From contig CAYHGE010000069.1 in NCBI GenBank assembly GCA_964355945.1, positions 1-20,464 on the forward strand: 20,464 nt of DNA, in the 5' to 3' direction. The stretch comes from CAIVAT01 sp964355945. GTDB lineage: Bacteria > Bacteroidota > Bacteroidia > Bacteroidales > FEN-979. The notes beneath the pieces were generated by a model. It worked only from the letters and a program-made list of their open reading frames with translations, did no database searches and had not been told where the DNA came from. Position 1 is the first letter of the stretch. The number at the start of each line of letters is the position of its first letter. A program made the position numbers and the translations under genes. This document shows, piece after piece, positions 7,130 to 16,078 of this stretch.

Positions 7130-10100
7130 GTGATCATATCACTGCTAATCACGCTATTTGTTGTATTCAGAAGCGATTCGGTTCAAACCCTGCTGGTCAG
7201 GATGGCCGCCAACTATCTTTCAAAGGAGCTGAAAACAGAAATCAGAATCAGGGGATTTAACCTGTCATTCAGCAATGGGTTGATGGTAGAAGATATCAGC
7301 GTTCTTGATCACCATAAGGAGATGGTTTTTTCAGCGCGGAAACTGGGTGTCAGGCCCGGAATGATCTCCTTCAAGACCCGCAAACTGAATATCAGCAGGG
7401 TGCTGATCGATAAAGGCGTGATTCAATTGCTCACACATCGTGGCGATAGTGCGCTTAGTATTCAGTTCATTGTAGATTATTTTGCCTCAAAAGATACCGG
7501 AAAAAAAACAGATACCACAGCGGCAATTCCCTGGCATATATCCATTTCTTCTGTAAATATTAAGGATACCAGATTTCATTTCCAGGATAAAAATGAAAAA
7601 CCGGAACCTGCCGGGATGGATTATTCCAACATTGATGCTTTCGGCATAAACCTGGAGGTAACCGATGTAGCCTTTGAAGGAGATTCGATTGTTGGAAACA
7701 TTCCACATCTTGCCGCGAAAGAGCGGAGTGGCCTGGTTGTACACAACCTCAGCGGGGAATTCCGGGTAGGCCCCAGGTTTTTAAAGGCAAAACATTTGAA
7801 AATTCTGACAGATCATTCGGATGTATCCCTGTCTTTTGACTTTTTGTATAAGCATTGGGGTGATTACAATGATTTTCTGGATTCTGTGGCCATCCGTGCA
7901 AAAATAGAACCATCAAGTCTTGATATTCAGGATATCGGGTACTTTGCTTCCGAGTTGCTGGTGATGAAGGACAAAATTAGCCTTTCTGGCACCATCAAGG
8001 GCACCGTGAGCAATTTCAAAGCCCGGAATTTACAGTTTGCTTTCGGGAAAAATACCCGCTTCCAGGGCGATATCAGTGCACTTGGGCTTCCCAATGTTGA
8101 GGAGACTTTCATTGATCTGAATGTTAAATCAATGAGTACCGGTAAAGAGGATATCGAATCGTTGCTGATCCCGGGGGATGTTCGCCATCTTGTTTTGCCT
8201 GATGTTATTGGTAACATGGGAGTTGTAAGTATGAGGGGCAATTTTACAGGATTCTACAATGATTTTGTCGCAACGGCAAAAATCAATACGCAAATTGGGA
8301 ATCTCGGTACCGATCTGTCACTTAAGAAACAGAAGGATAGTAAAACCCTTAGTTACAAAGGGCAATTAATTGTCGGGGCATTTGATATCGGCAGACTTAC
8401 CGGTAACAGCAATGAGTTAGGTAAGGTTACCCTTCGGGCTGATTTGGATGGTACCGGATTCAGTTTGAATGATGCAGATCTCCGTATGAAGATTCGGATT
8501 GATTCGCTCATGCTTCACAAGTACAATTACAAGAATCTCGACCTTACCGGTGAACTGGCGGAAAAGAAATTTAAAGGTGACCTGAATATTGATGATGTCA
8601 ATCTGAACCTTGGATTCAATGGACTGATCGATTTAAATGATTCGTTGCCTGATTTTGATTTTAATGCCCGCATAAATCGTGCGCAGCTATTTAACCTAAA
8701 CCTCCTAAAGCGTGATTCAGTTGAAAATCTGGTTACACACCTGCAGGTCAATTTCAAGGGAACAAACCTCGATAATCTGGACGGATCGGTTTGCCTGGAG
8801 AATACTGCCTATTCCGAAGGTAATAAACTGATTACGATGAACCAGTTGTCATTGCTCACGATGCAGGATACTGCTACTGGTAAAAGTTACCATTTGCAAT
8901 CTGATTTTGTTGATGCAGATATTACAGGTGATTTCTCATTCAATGCCCTGATACCATCGCTTACATCGTTCATTCAGAACTACCTTGCCTCGTTCAACCT
9001 CAATGATTCCCTCATTGCCCTAAGTCAGACTCAGACATATCAGAATATGAAATATGAAGTGAGGTTCAAGGAATCAGATGAGGTGACAAATGTGTTCCTC
9101 CCATTCCTTAAGATCGCACCCAGTTCTACCATCAATGGATTTTATAATGAAGCCAAAGAGACGATCGTAATGCGAGGGGATGCTCCCAAAATATTTATCA
9201 ACAACATTGAGTTGACCAATTGGTACCTGGATGCTGAAAGCAAGATGGATAATCTGTCAATCAAGTCAGGCTCCACACATGTTTATTTTAAGAAGGCCAG
9301 TAAGCAAGATTCACTGGAGGTAAAGGTTGATTCATTCCAGCTGGTCTCCAACATCAGGCACGACAGCATTCAATACCAGGTAAATTGGAAAGCCAACACC
9401 AGACCCAGCGAGTTTATTGGCTATGCCAGCTTCAGGAAAAGTCCGGTCATTGAATTGAAAATCAGGAAATTTAATGTATTCCTGAATGAAAAATACTGGA
9501 CTGTTGACCCGGCAAACTTTGTCAATATCGACACCTCCTCTGTCCAGTTTTCTAATCTTGCGTTTCAATCGGGAGAACAATATCTTAAAATAAACGGCAA
9601 CCTCTCTGTGTTGAAATCAGACACATTGAATGTTGCATTTAATAAAGTGGATATTTCAAAACTCGACCAGCTCCTTGGCAGTTCTCAGGTGGATGTTGAC
9701 GGAATCCTGAGCGGGAACTTTAAAATAGCCAAGCTTTACAGTGATCTTGTTTTGCTGGCCGACCTGAATATAAATAAGTTCAAATTCAACAAGGAGTTGC
9801 TGGGTGATGCCTCGTTCAAAATCAAGTATGATGCAGCAGCCTACCAGTTTGACCTGATGTCTCAAATTCTTTATACCGGTAATGCAGGAACGAACATTCC
9901 GTTTTTACTCAGTGGCAGCTATTTTATGGATAAAAAGCATCCATATTTCGATTTTGATTTGAAACTAAAGAACCTTAACCTGAAAATGCTACAGCCATTT
10001 GTTGCTGATTTTATGACCGGTGTAAATGGTTTGGCGTCCGGTTCGGTAAAAATTAAAGGAACGCTCGATCATCCAGATATCAGCGGGCAGTTAAAAATGA

Positions 10101-11518
10101 TGCGTACTGAATTTAAGATCAACTACCTGAACGTGCCATACTCATTTGCCGACATCGTGACAATTGACAGCACTGCATTCATTTTTGACAAAATCACACT
10201 GTTTGATTCGCTTGGGCACAAATCAGTGCTAAACGGAAGGATTACGCATAAAAATTTCACTGATCTGATGCTTGATCTGAATGTAGAGATGGATGATTTT
10301 GCTGCATTCAACAATACCAGAGCCCAGAATAGTATTTTTTACGGCAAAGCACGTGCTTCGGGAACTGCAAACATTACAGGACCACCGGAGAATATTAAAA
10401 TAACAGTCAAAGCCACAAATGGAGGCAAAACCCATGTGGTAATTCCCATAGATCTTACCCAATCTGTCGGGCAGGCTGATTATATCATCTTCGATGATCC
10501 GGATGCCGATTCTCTTGAGAAAGCCCAGCAGAAGAACCAGGTGAATGCCACAGGATTAACAATTGACCTTGGATTGCGCGTGAACCAGGATGCTGAAATT
10601 GAGGTTTTCTTTCCCGATCAGCTGGGGAACCTGAAGGCTTCCGGTTCAGGTAATTTACTGATGGGGATGACGCCCACCACACCATTCACTTTATCAGGAA
10701 TTTATACACTTTCAAAAGGTTTTTTCCTGTTCCAGTTTAAAAATTTGCTCAGGTTGCCAATGTCAATCAAGGAGGGCAGTACCATCAGCTGGACAGGAGA
10801 TGCGGCTGATGCAAATATTTCAATCAGCGCCATTTACAAGACAAAGGCGCCACTGGCAGGGATTACAACCAATCCGGAGGAAGAGGGGCTTCGCATCCCG
10901 GTCGAATGCATTATCAGGCTTGGAGGGAAGTTGCTTAATCCCGATATTTCATTTGCAATCAACCTGCCAAATGTTGAAGAAAGTATTAAAAACGAAGTCT
11001 ATTCAGCCATTGATACAAGCAATGCAGCAGTGATGACGGAACAAACAATCTACCTGATGGTCATGAACCAGTTTAAACCGGTGGTGACGACATCAAACAG
11101 CAGCGTTGATGTGGGTGCAACGTCCATGTCGCTTGTTACCAATCAGATTAACAGTATGTTGTCACAGATTTCGTCGAATGTGAATGTGAACATGAACTAC
11201 AAGCCCGGATCCAGTACCGCCAATCAGGAGTTTGATGTCGGAATCTCCACTCAGTTGTTCGACGACCGGTTGCTGATAGACGGAACATTTGGCATGAATT
11301 CCTACACCAGCTCCACGGTACAGTCAAGCACCTTTGTCGGAGATATCAACGTGGAATATGTTTTAACAGAAAATCGCCGGTGGAGGGCACGTGCCTTTAA
11401 CCGAACAAATACGTTGAACAACCTGGATAACAATGCACCTTACACACAGGGTGTCGGGATAAAATATCAACGGGATTTTACAAATTTCGGAGAGTTGTTT
11501 AAATTTGGTAAAAAGTAA
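7130..11518 (+). CDS. tamB: TamB-like inner-membrane-anchored translocation/assembly protein
   Basis: A very large (at least 1462 residues) beta-rich protein of the AsmA/TamB (DUF490) group, which spans the periplasm and helps outer-membrane protein assembly or lipid transport. Evidence: an N-terminal hydrophobic anchor, a long body of repeating amphipathic beta strands (motifs such as GxxxL..N..DF.L.LKNLNL), and a C-terminal TamB domain (from about residue 1160) with RLGGKLLNPDISFAINLPN, VYSAID, TEQTIYLMVMNQF, FDVGISTQLFDDRLLIDGTFG and VEYVLTENRRWRARAFNRTN. Start is in doubt. The GTG at 7130 gives only a 12-residue stub of the anchor. The frame is open back to 7085, and translation from the ATT at 7091 gives M-KTGAKILLYIFTVIISLLITLFVVFR, a full anchor with a positive N-terminal end. 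There is no ATG. Divergent from tsaD; the next gene starts 3 bases after its stop. Confidence 0.9.
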   Translation: MIISLLITLFVVFRSDSVQTLLVRMAANYLSKELKTEIRIRGFNLSFSNGLMVEDISVLDHHKEMVFSARKLGVRPGMISFKTRKLNISRVLIDKGVIQLLTHRGDSALSIQFIVDYFASKDTGKKTDTTAAIPWHISISSVNIKDTRFHFQDKNEKPEPAGMDYSNIDAFGINLEVTDVAFEGDSIVGNIPHLAAKERSGLVVHNLSGEFRVGPRFLKAKHLKILTDHSDVSLSFDFLYKHWGDYNDFLDSVAIRAKIEPSSLDIQDIGYFASELLVMKDKISLSGTIKGTVSNFKARNLQFAFGKNTRFQGDISALGLPNVEETFIDLNVKSMSTGKEDIESLLIPGDVRHLVLPDVIGNMGVVSMRGNFTGFYNDFVATAKINTQIGNLGTDLSLKKQKDSKTLSYKGQLIVGAFDIGRLTGNSNELGKVTLRADLDGTGFSLNDADLRMKIRIDSLMLHKYNYKNLDLTGELAEKKFKGDLNIDDVNLNLGFNGLIDLNDSLPDFDFNARINRAQLFNLNLLKRDSVENLVTHLQVNFKGTNLDNLDGSVCLENTAYSEGNKLITMNQLSLLTMQDTATGKSYHLQSDFVDADITGDFSFNALIPSLTSFIQNYLASFNLNDSLIALSQTQTYQNMKYEVRFKESDEVTNVFLPFLKIAPSSTINGFYNEAKETIVMRGDAPKIFINNIELTNWYLDAESKMDNLSIKSGSTHVYFKKASKQDSLEVKVDSFQLVSNIRHDSIQYQVNWKANTRPSEFIGYASFRKSPVIELKIRKFNVFLNEKYWTVDPANFVNIDTSSVQFSNLAFQSGEQYLKINGNLSVLKSDTLNVAFNKVDISKLDQLLGSSQVDVDGILSGNFKIAKLYSDLVLLADLNINKFKFNKELLGDASFKIKYDAAAYQFDLMSQILYTGNAGTNIPFLLSGSYFMDKKHPYFDFDLKLKNLNLKMLQPFVADFMTGVNGLASGSVKIKGTLDHPDISGQLKMMRTEFKINYLNVPYSFADIVTIDSTAFIFDKITLFDSLGHKSVLNGRITHKNFTDLMLDLNVEMDDFAAFNNTRAQNSIFYGKARASGTANITGPPENIKITVKATNGGKTHVVIPIDLTQSVGQADYIIFDDPDADSLEKAQQKNQVNATGLTIDLGLRVNQDAEIEVFFPDQLGNLKASGSGNLLMGMTPTTPFTLSGIYTLSKGFFLFQFKNLLRLPMSIKEGSTISWTGDAADANISISAIYKTKAPLAGITTNPEEEGLRIPVECIIRLGGKLLNPDISFAINLPNVEESIKNEVYSAIDTSNAAVMTEQTIYLMVMNQFKPVVTTSNSSVDVGATSMSLVTNQINSMLSQISSNVNVNMNYKPGSSTANQEFDVGISTQLFDDRLLIDGTFGMNSYTSSTVQSSTFVGDINVEYVLTENRRWRARAFNRTNTLNNLDNNAPYTQGVGIKYQRDFTNFGELFKFGKK

Positions 11519-11521
11519 GAT

Positions 11522-12808
11522 ATGAAAAAAATATTCCTGGTTTTAATGGCTCTTGGCTGGAATCTATCGCCAGCTCTCGCTCAGATTTCAGTAAATCAGT
11601 CTGATATGCCTTCAGCAGATGATACAATCCGGGTGAGCATGACGAATGTCGTACCTGCAGGATATGCTGAAACGGCCATGGACACCTCCTGGAACTATGC
11701 TTCCCTGGAGGCATTGAGCCAACGGGTAGATACGTTCGCAAGTACCGCCTCAACACCATCAATTTACCAGCTTATATTTGTACTTCAGGGCGGGGCCAAC
11801 CTTGCCTACCCCAGAAGCAGCAGTCCCATCCCGGGTTTTCCCATTTCCGATGGGTTCACCTTCTTTAAAAACAGTTCTGCATCCTACAGTGATCTGGGCT
11901 CGGCGTATACCATTCAGGGGTTGCCGCTGCCTGCCAAATATGATATTCCGGATAAATTGTACCAGTTTCCGCTTACTCCGGGACTATCCTGGTCGTCCAA
12001 TTCATCCTTTGCCCTCGCAGTCCCCGATTTTGCATATTACGGCACACAACGAACACGTACAAGCCAGGTTGATGGATGGGGAAGTCTCACCACACCATTT
12101 GGAACATTTCAAACGATCAGGGTCAAATCAAACCTCACCATCCACGACAGCATCTATGTTGACTCGCTTGGAACCGGGTTTTCAGTAAACCGCAATATCA
12201 CGGAATACAAATGGCTGGCCAAAGACAAAGGCATTCCTGTGCTTCAGATCAATGAAGAACAAAACCTGGCTACCGCTGTTTACCAGGATATTTTCCGGAT
12301 GTCGGCTCAACCTTTATCCGTTTCGCTTGGTCCGGACACTTCTGTTTTCGCTGGCACTGTGCTCACCATGCACGCAACGGTGACCGGAGGAACACCTCCC
12401 TACCAGATCTTATGGAGCATCCCGGATACCGGAAGCACGGTCACCGTTACGATCCAGAATCCACAGACATTCAGTGTCTTTGTGGCCGATGCGCTTCAGA
12501 ATATCGGGGTTGGTCAGAAAACCGTTTCAATCAGATATCCACCCGGGTTTGAAGATGTTGAATCAGTAACGCTGCCTGTCTACCCAAATCCGGCAAACGG
12601 AATTGTGAGCATTACGTTGCCTGCTGAAATTCAAAGTGCTGATATGGAAGTTTTTAACTCGAAAGGAAATTTGGTAAACGCCGTGAGGATATTTCCATCA
12701 GCCGGCGTAATCAACCTTGATTTTGCCCCATTGCCTGCCGGGCTCTACTTTATTCGTATCCAGGCCGCAGGTAAAATATATTCAACCAGGCTTCAAATAG
12801 TCAGGTAA
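11522..12808 (+). CDS. Secreted protein with Ig/PKD-like domain and T9SS sorting domain
   Basis: A 428-residue exported protein. Residues 1-20 are a type I signal peptide (MKKIFLVLMALGWNLSPALA, cleavage before QISV). The body (21-260) is a Ser/Thr-rich beta domain that I cannot assign. Residues about 262-340 form a small PKD/Ig-like module (LGPDTSVFAGTVLTMHATVTGGTPPYQILWS). The last 75 residues are a type A T9SS C-terminal sorting domain: VYPNPANGIVSI, MEVFNSKGNLV, LPAGLYFIRIQAAG and a terminal LQIVR strand. This implies export through the type IX system and surface attachment or release. It starts 3 bases after tamB, so the two are probably co-transcribed. No catalytic motif is visible. Confidence 0.88.
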   Translation: MKKIFLVLMALGWNLSPALAQISVNQSDMPSADDTIRVSMTNVVPAGYAETAMDTSWNYASLEALSQRVDTFASTASTPSIYQLIFVLQGGANLAYPRSSSPIPGFPISDGFTFFKNSSASYSDLGSAYTIQGLPLPAKYDIPDKLYQFPLTPGLSWSSNSSFALAVPDFAYYGTQRTRTSQVDGWGSLTTPFGTFQTIRVKSNLTIHDSIYVDSLGTGFSVNRNITEYKWLAKDKGIPVLQINEEQNLATAVYQDIFRMSAQPLSVSLGPDTSVFAGTVLTMHATVTGGTPPYQILWSIPDTGSTVTVTIQNPQTFSVFVADALQNIGVGQKTVSIRYPPGFEDVESVTLPVYPNPANGIVSITLPAEIQSADMEVFNSKGNLVNAVRIFPSAGVINLDFAPLPAGLYFIRIQAAGKIYSTRLQIVR

Positions 12809-12855
12809 ACTCATATTTACGTCCTGTTTTCACGATTCCAAACAGTTATCTGAAC

Positions 12856-15800
12856 ATGTCCTTCACAGTATATCGATCTTCCGCCGGTTCAGGTAAAACA
12901 TTCACGCTCGTAAAGGAGTATGTAAAGATCATCCTGCATGAGCCTGGCGATTTCAGGCATGTCCTGGCCATCACCTTTACCAACAAGGCGGCGAATGAGA
13001 TGAAGGAACGGGTGCTGAAAGCACTGTCAGAACTTGCAAAGGGCGACCTTTCAGCAGATAAGATGATCAAGGGGACATTGCTGCCGTTGCTGGTTTCCGA
13101 GACAGGGCTTGCCTCCCGTGATATTTCAGCGAACGCAGGCCGGGCTCTTGAGTTGATACTTCATAATTATGCTGACTTTGCGATCGGGACCATTGATAGT
13201 TTTTCACACAGGCTGATTCGTACATTCGCCCACGATTTTGGCCTTCCGGTTAATTTTATGGTAGAACTGGATGCAGGAGAACTGCTTTCGACCGCGGTGG
13301 ATCTGTTGCTCGACAGGGTAGGGGAAGATAAGGAGTTGACTGCACTGCTTGTGAAGTTCCTCGAGTCACGCATGGAGGAGGATAAGGGCTGGGACATAGG
13401 CTGGATCCTTACAGGATTTGCAGGGATTTTGCTGGAGGAAGATGGTCAAAGCAGGATCAGCCGGTTAAAAACGCTCTCATTAGAGAATTTCAGGACCATT
13501 TCTGACAACCTTCATACATCGATCAAACAATTTGAGGCGAAAATCAGGGAAATTTCAAAGGAGGGTGCCAGGTTGTTGGCAGATGGAAAGTTTTCTGCTG
13601 CAGATTTTTTTCAGGGCGAGCGGGGAATCTGGAAATACTTTGCCAATCTTGCAGAAGGCAGAATGGATAAACTGGAACCCAATTCGTATGTGATTGCAAC
13701 TATCGAAGAAGATAAATGGTATTCCGGGAAGGCATCAAAGGAATCACGTGATGAAATATCTTCAATAAAATACAGATTAATTGATATTTATAACCTTTTA
13801 CATCAAGAAATAGTTCAGCATAAGCCTGACTATGCACTACGGAAATTACTTGCCAAAACCATCTATCCATTGGCAGTGTTGAATGAAATTGAAAAGGTTT
13901 TAAACGACTTCAAGCAACAGAACAACCTGGTTCATATTTCAGAATTTAATTCAAGGATTGCAGGTATCGTGATGAACGAACCAGTCCCCTTTGTGTATGA
14001 ACGCCTCGGGGAAAAATATCACAATATCCTCATCGATGAATTTCAGGATACTTCAGCCCTTCAATGGATGAATTTCATCCCGCTCATTGAAAATTCGCTG
14101 GCAGGCGGCTATTTTAACCTCGTAGTCGGCGATGGGAAGCAGGCCATTTATCGCTGGAGAGGCGGAGAGGTAGAGCAGTTCAATTCATTGCCGGCCATAC
14201 AGGGAAGCGACTGGAACGATATTCTGAAGCAACGCGAACAGGCTTTGAGCCGTCACTTTACCATGGCTGATCTGAATCGGAATTTTCGGTCGAAATCAGA
14301 AATCGTTGCATTCAACAATGATTTCTTCAGAAAGATTGCAGACCTGGTTCTGACCGACGGGAAGGAGAAGATTTTTGAATGCCTTGAACAACAATATGAT
14401 ACAGGGAATACCGGTGGATACGTGGAGATCGGCTTTATAGAAGGTGAGGAGGATGAACAGAATTATGAAGCAAAGACCCTTGGTGCAATTCTACAGATTG
14501 TCCATGATGCAAAACAGGATCACTTTGACCTGAGGGACATAGCAATTTTATGCAGAAGTAACAAAAACGCCAGCAATATTGCCAGGTATCTGCTTGAAAA
14601 TGAGGTTGAAGTCGTTTCATCAGAATCCCTGCTTATCTCCAATTCGCCTGTTGTCCGGTTCCTCATTGCCTGGCTGAGATTTCTCTTTGAACCCAGGAAT
14701 GATATCGTTATCGCCGAAATAAGGCAATTTTTGCAACAGTCAGAAAGTGCAAAGGAGAGGAAATGGGAGCAGGTGCGCGATGAGTTAATAACCCTGCCTG
14801 TGTATGATCTTTGCGAAGCGCTTATACGGTGTTATCAGCTTAATAAAAGTGCTGATCCATACCTCCGGTTTTTTCTCGATGCCGTTCTTAAATTCACTGT
14901 AAAAGTATCAACCGGACCGGTGGAATTTCTTGAGTGGTGGGTGAAGAACAAGAAAAATCTGTCCATCATCGTACCTGAAGAGTTGAATGCAGTAAGGGTG
15001 ATGACGATACACAAAGCCAAGGGTTTAGAGTTTCCGGTTGTGATACTTCCGTTTGCACAGGAAGCCCGGAAAAATACAAAAACATATCTGTGGGTTGACC
15101 TTGAACCCGGGGCAGCTTCAGGACTGGAAACAGCCATTCTCCGGAGCGATAAAGAGATGGAGTCGACTGTTTTTAAATCCTTGTTTGTGGATGAAAGGCA
15201 AAAATCGATGCTTGACCTGCTTAACCTGCTTTATGTTTCGATGACCCGTTCCGGCGAAAGGCTCTATATCCTGACAAAATTTCCATCCGTCAAGCAGGAA
15301 GAGATCAGTTCCCTTCCCGGATTTTTCAAACTATATCTTCAGCAGGTTAATTTATGGATTGAAGGCCTGGCGCAATATTCATTCGGCGCGACAACGGTTC
15401 ATCTCCCAAAGATTGCAAAAGCTGAAACCAGGACGATCATTCAGGAAGACATGATCAGCACCGACTGGCGGAAAAAGATTGAAATCAGGATGAAGGCCCC
15501 ATTGAATTGGGATATGGACGAACCTGCGCAGAACTCTCAATGGGGCAGCACTTTGCATGAAGTGTTATCCAGGATTGTTACAGGTAACGATATTGCTTTT
15601 GCAATCGAAAAAGCATCTTTGGCCGGATTGATTATGAACAGTGACCTGGGTAAAGTGGAGGAAATTCTTTTGTCGGTTGTTTCGAACCCGTTGCTTTCCA
15701 GGCTGTTCAGTGACGAAGTAAAGGTCAGGACCGAAGCAGAGATCCTGTGTCCGGAAGGATCGTTTTATCGTCCCGACCGGGTTGTATTTGACAAAGAGTT

Positions 15801-15954
15801 TGTAACCATCCTCGACTATAAAACCGGGAAACCAAATTCAAAACACGGTGATCAGCTGTTAAAATATGCAGGCTATATTGGAGAGATGGGGTATCGCAAA
15901 ATAAAGTGCATGCTGGTTTACCTCGATGATGATGTGCGCGTTGTGGAGGTTTAA
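12856..15954 (+). CDS. addA: UvrD/AddA-like helicase fused to a PD-(D/E)XK nuclease
   Basis: A 1032-residue SF1A helicase-nuclease of the AddA/RecB class, expected to process double-strand DNA ends for recombination. Motifs in order: Walker A SSAGSGKT (K14), Ia AITFTNKAANEM, II LIDEFQDTS (D394/E395), III VGDGKQAIYRWRGG (D426), IV LNRNFRSKSEI, V VMTIHKAKGLEFPVV (716-730) and VI LLYVSMTRSGERLYI (R798). The C-terminal nuclease has H901 (GSTLHEVL), D974 (RPDRVVF), D987-Y-K989 (ILDYKTG) and a QLLKYAGYI helix, so both activities look intact. AddA normally works with AddB. No AddB-like gene adjoins it here; neighbours are a secreted protein and a sugar kinase. The gene symbol is by similarity of architecture. 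The ATG at 12856 starts just before the Walker A, as is usual. Confidence 0.92.
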   Translation: MSFTVYRSSAGSGKTFTLVKEYVKIILHEPGDFRHVLAITFTNKAANEMKERVLKALSELAKGDLSADKMIKGTLLPLLVSETGLASRDISANAGRALELILHNYADFAIGTIDSFSHRLIRTFAHDFGLPVNFMVELDAGELLSTAVDLLLDRVGEDKELTALLVKFLESRMEEDKGWDIGWILTGFAGILLEEDGQSRISRLKTLSLENFRTISDNLHTSIKQFEAKIREISKEGARLLADGKFSAADFFQGERGIWKYFANLAEGRMDKLEPNSYVIATIEEDKWYSGKASKESRDEISSIKYRLIDIYNLLHQEIVQHKPDYALRKLLAKTIYPLAVLNEIEKVLNDFKQQNNLVHISEFNSRIAGIVMNEPVPFVYERLGEKYHNILIDEFQDTSALQWMNFIPLIENSLAGGYFNLVVGDGKQAIYRWRGGEVEQFNSLPAIQGSDWNDILKQREQALSRHFTMADLNRNFRSKSEIVAFNNDFFRKIADLVLTDGKEKIFECLEQQYDTGNTGGYVEIGFIEGEEDEQNYEAKTLGAILQIVHDAKQDHFDLRDIAILCRSNKNASNIARYLLENEVEVVSSESLLISNSPVVRFLIAWLRFLFEPRNDIVIAEIRQFLQQSESAKERKWEQVRDELITLPVYDLCEALIRCYQLNKSADPYLRFFLDAVLKFTVKVSTGPVEFLEWWVKNKKNLSIIVPEELNAVRVMTIHKAKGLEFPVVILPFAQEARKNTKTYLWVDLEPGAASGLETAILRSDKEMESTVFKSLFVDERQKSMLDLLNLLYVSMTRSGERLYILTKFPSVKQEEISSLPGFFKLYLQQVNLWIEGLAQYSFGATTVHLPKIAKAETRTIIQEDMISTDWRKKIEIRMKAPLNWDMDEPAQNSQWGSTLHEVLSRIVTGNDIAFAIEKASLAGLIMNSDLGKVEEILLSVVSNPLLSRLFSDEVKVRTEAEILCPEGSFYRPDRVVFDKEFVTILDYKTGKPNSKHGDQLLKYAGYIGEMGYRKIKCMLVYLDDDVRVVEV

Positions 15955-15956
15955 TA

Positions 15957-16029
15957 CACCTCATCCCCTGCGGTAAATCACCTCATCGGTGAATTGCCAC
16001 GGTGAATTGCCACGGCCTTCAGGCCGTGG
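15957..16029. repeat. Intergenic REP-like cluster with tandem 13-mers and a palindrome
   Basis: This fills most of the 124-base gap after the helicase gene. The 9-mer cacctcatc occurs at 15957-15965 and 15979-15987. The 13-mer cggtgaattgcca is exactly tandem at 15987-15999 and 16000-16012. A perfect palindrome follows: ccacggcct (16010-16018), a TC centre, aggccgtgg (16021-16029). A short hairpin with direct repeats in an intergenic gap is typical of REP-type elements. It could also act as a weak terminator or mRNA-stabilising hairpin, although no U-run follows. Confidence 0.8.
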
Positions 16030-16078
16030 ATAAAGAACATGTAAGTCAAATTGGACTTTGGTCCAAAAGATATAAAAA

